A DNA stretch of 6,371 nucleotides. Origin: an uncultured Oscillibacter sp. (GTDB lineage: Bacteria > Bacillota > Clostridia > Oscillospirales > Oscillospiraceae). The number at the start of each line of letters is the position of its first letter. Within the stretch, counting starts at the first letter, position 1. A model generated the notes under the pieces. It was given only the letters and a program-made list of their open reading frames with translations. It had not been told where the DNA came from and ran no database searches. The position numbers and the translations under genes were made by a program. Where the stretch lies: contig CAMXNV010000127.1 of assembly GCA_947245315.1 (NCBI GenBank), forward strand, positions 1-6,371. The letters are read 5' to 3'. Shown in pieces: positions 5,805 to 6,371 of this stretch.

Positions 5805-6143
5805 TCACGCCGGGGCGGCGCTGTTGACCACCGCGTCCACCAGCTTCCGGAAGGTCACCCACTCCTCCTTCCGGGCGTCCAGGGCCCTCCGGCCCTTCCG
5901 GGTGATGCGATAGTACTTCCGCGTCCGGCCCTCCTCGGACTTCTTCTCCCGGACGCTGACCAGCCCTTCCGCCTCCAGGCCGTGGAGGATGGGGTACAGG
6001 GTTCCCTCCTTCAGGTCAAAGGCGTGATTGGACCTCCTGGCCAGCTCGGTAATCATCTGGTAGCCGTACATCTCCTCTCCCGAGAGCAGGGAGAGGATCA
6101 GCAGCGTGGTGCTGCCGCTCATCAGGCTCTTGTCGATTTTCAT
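5805..6143 (-). CDS. PadR-family transcriptional regulator
   Basis: This 112-residue protein is a short PadR-type winged-helix repressor. Its landmarks are the opening LMSGSTTLLILSLLSGEEMYGYQMITELARRS (about 7-38), the recognition-helix region FDLKEGTLYPILHGLEAEGLV (42-62), and the wing VREKKSEEGRTRKYYRITRKGRRAL (64-88). A short C-terminal helix (about 89-108) would make the dimer contact. ATG 6141-6143 has AAGGAGG (plus 6150-6156) 6 nt upstream. It is the first gene of a three-gene operon (PadR, HAAS protein, membrane-anchored protein) with intergenic gaps of 13 nt and an overlapping ATGA. A long inverted repeat over its promoter suggests it represses its own operon. The inducer is unknown; the HAAS protein is a plausible membrane partner. 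Confidence 0.93.
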   Translation of the reverse strand: MKIDKSLMSGSTTLLILSLLSGEEMYGYQMITELARRSNHAFDLKEGTLYPILHGLEAEGLVSVREKKSEEGRTRKYYRITRKGRRALDARKEEWVTFRKLVDAVVNSAAPA

Positions 6144-6165
6144 GCGCCGCCTCCTTCCGCAAAAT

Positions 6166-6206
6166 ACCTCGGCTATCTATGCTAAGTATACATAGATGGC
6201 CGAGGT
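6166..6206. promoter_or_regulatory. inverted-repeat operator over the PadR promoter
   Basis: ACCTCGGCTATCTATG (6166-6181) and CATAGATGGCCGAGGT (6191-6206) form 16-bp arms with a single mismatch, separated by 9 nt (CTAAGTATA). The repeat covers the -10, the whole spacer and the start site, ending 1 nt short of the -35. A dimeric regulator bound here would block RNA polymerase. Autoregulation by PadR is the simplest reading and is common in the family. The arms are longer than typical PadR sites, so two dimers or a transcribed hairpin in the 5' leader are alternatives. Confidence 0.7.
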
Positions 6207-6213
6207 TTGTCAA
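6185..6213 (-). promoter_or_regulatory. sigma-A promoter of the PadR operon
   Basis: On the minus strand a perfect TTGACA (plus 6208-6213) is followed by a 17-nt spacer and TATACT (6185-6190), five of six to the -10 consensus. Transcription should start near 6178, giving a 5' UTR of about 35 nt with AAGGAGG at 6150-6156. This is the strongest promoter in the window, so the operon should be well expressed unless repressed. Confidence 0.85.
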
Positions 6214-6291
6214 GTAGGGGCGATTATCAATCGCCCGTCCTCCAGGAAGGCTGGTATTTGAAGAGGACGGGTGGCTGATAGCCGCCCCTAC
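6214..6291. repeat. paired palindromic intergenic repeat
   Basis: GTAGGGGCGATTATCAATCG... (6214-6242) is repeated in inverse orientation at 6263-6291 with about 24 of 29 positions identical and a 20-nt loop. Each arm also folds on itself: GGGCGATT-ATC-AATCGCCC at 6218-6236, and GGGTGGCT-GAT-AGCCGCCC at 6269-6287. Two of the stem pairs differ between arms in a compensatory way. It abuts the -35 of the PadR promoter. It contains no open reading frame of note and looks like a member of a dispersed intergenic repeat family. Confidence 0.75.
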
Positions 6292-6323
6292 AGGGTGTTC
6301 TATCGATAGACCACCCTGTAGGG
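6286..6323. repeat. 38-bp near-perfect palindrome centred on ATCGAT
   Basis: CCCTACAGGGTG (6286-6297) and CACCCTGTAGGG (6312-6323) flank the perfect 12-mer TCTATCGATAGA (6299-6310). Only the 6298/6311 pair (T/C) fails to match. There is no loop, so it could bind a dimeric protein or extrude as a cruciform. It overlaps the right arm of the preceding repeat by 6 bp, suggesting a composite unit. Confidence 0.8.
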
Positions 6324-6334
6324 AAGGGGCTCTG

Positions 6335-6369
6335 CGCCGCTCTTAGTGGCTTTGCCGCTTAGAGCGGCG
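6335..6369. repeat. GC-rich hairpin at the window edge
   Basis: CGCCGCTCT (6335-6343) pairs with AGAGCGGCG (6361-6369). After a T/T mismatch the stem continues through A-T, G-C, a G/T wobble and GGC/GCC to a TTT loop (6351-6353). No T-run follows inside the window on either side, so terminator function is not shown. It may be the first part of a longer repeat continuing beyond 6371. Confidence 0.6.
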
Positions 6370-6371
6370 GC

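Noticed and set aside
6335..6371. Possible end of a tRNA or structured RNA gene
   Set aside because: The hairpin has no tRNA arms or conserved T-loop sequence and is cut by the window edge; kept only as a repeat.

Overview
The window is about 6.4 kb of GC-rich, densely coded DNA. It carries a SpoVAD homologue, strong AGGAGG-type ribosome binding sites and a PadR-HAAS regulatory pair. This points to a spore-forming, high-GC member of the Clostridia, most likely an Oscillospiraceae gut bacterium of the Flavonifractor / Pseudoflavonifractor / Lawsonibacter kind. The lineage is inferred from gene content and style; no taxonomic marker is present.

Layout. (1) 1-2133, plus strand: the tail of an unidentified gene, then a 508-residue polytopic O-antigen ligase/polymerase-like protein, then a 164-residue protein of unknown function. 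They are tightly spaced and probably form the 3' end of a surface-polysaccharide operon. (2) 2132-2216: a hairpin terminator reading on the minus strand and a five-copy heptamer tandem repeat. (3) 2219-2899, minus: an AIM24/TIGR00266-family protein with its own sigma-A-like promoter. (4) 3088-4104, plus: a full-length spoVAD, divergent from the AIM24 gene, with a good forespore-sigma (F/G-type) promoter and no spoVAC or spoVAE partner downstream. (5) 4105-4264: a 160-bp foldback MITE-like element flanked by TAA. Its left TAA is the spoVAD stop codon. (6) 4269-6143, minus: a three-gene operon of a PadR regulator, a HAAS-domain membrane protein and a second membrane-anchored protein of unknown function. 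It is driven by a near-consensus sigma-A promoter covered by a 16-bp-arm inverted repeat, a likely PadR operator. (7) 6214-6371: a non-coding cluster of three palindromic repeats abutting that promoter.

How the parts work together. The polysaccharide genes probably polymerise or ligate a surface glycan. spoVAD serves dipicolinic acid uptake into the developing spore. The PadR operon looks autoregulated and may sense something at the membrane, but its output is unknown. The most notable non-coding structures are the foldback element, which seems to have entered between two convergent stop codons only 1 nt apart, and the terminal repeat cluster, which shows compensatory base changes. I found no CRISPR array, rRNA, tRNA or complete insertion sequence. 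No gene-free stretch exceeds 300 bases; the longest, 6144-6371, is described feature by feature.
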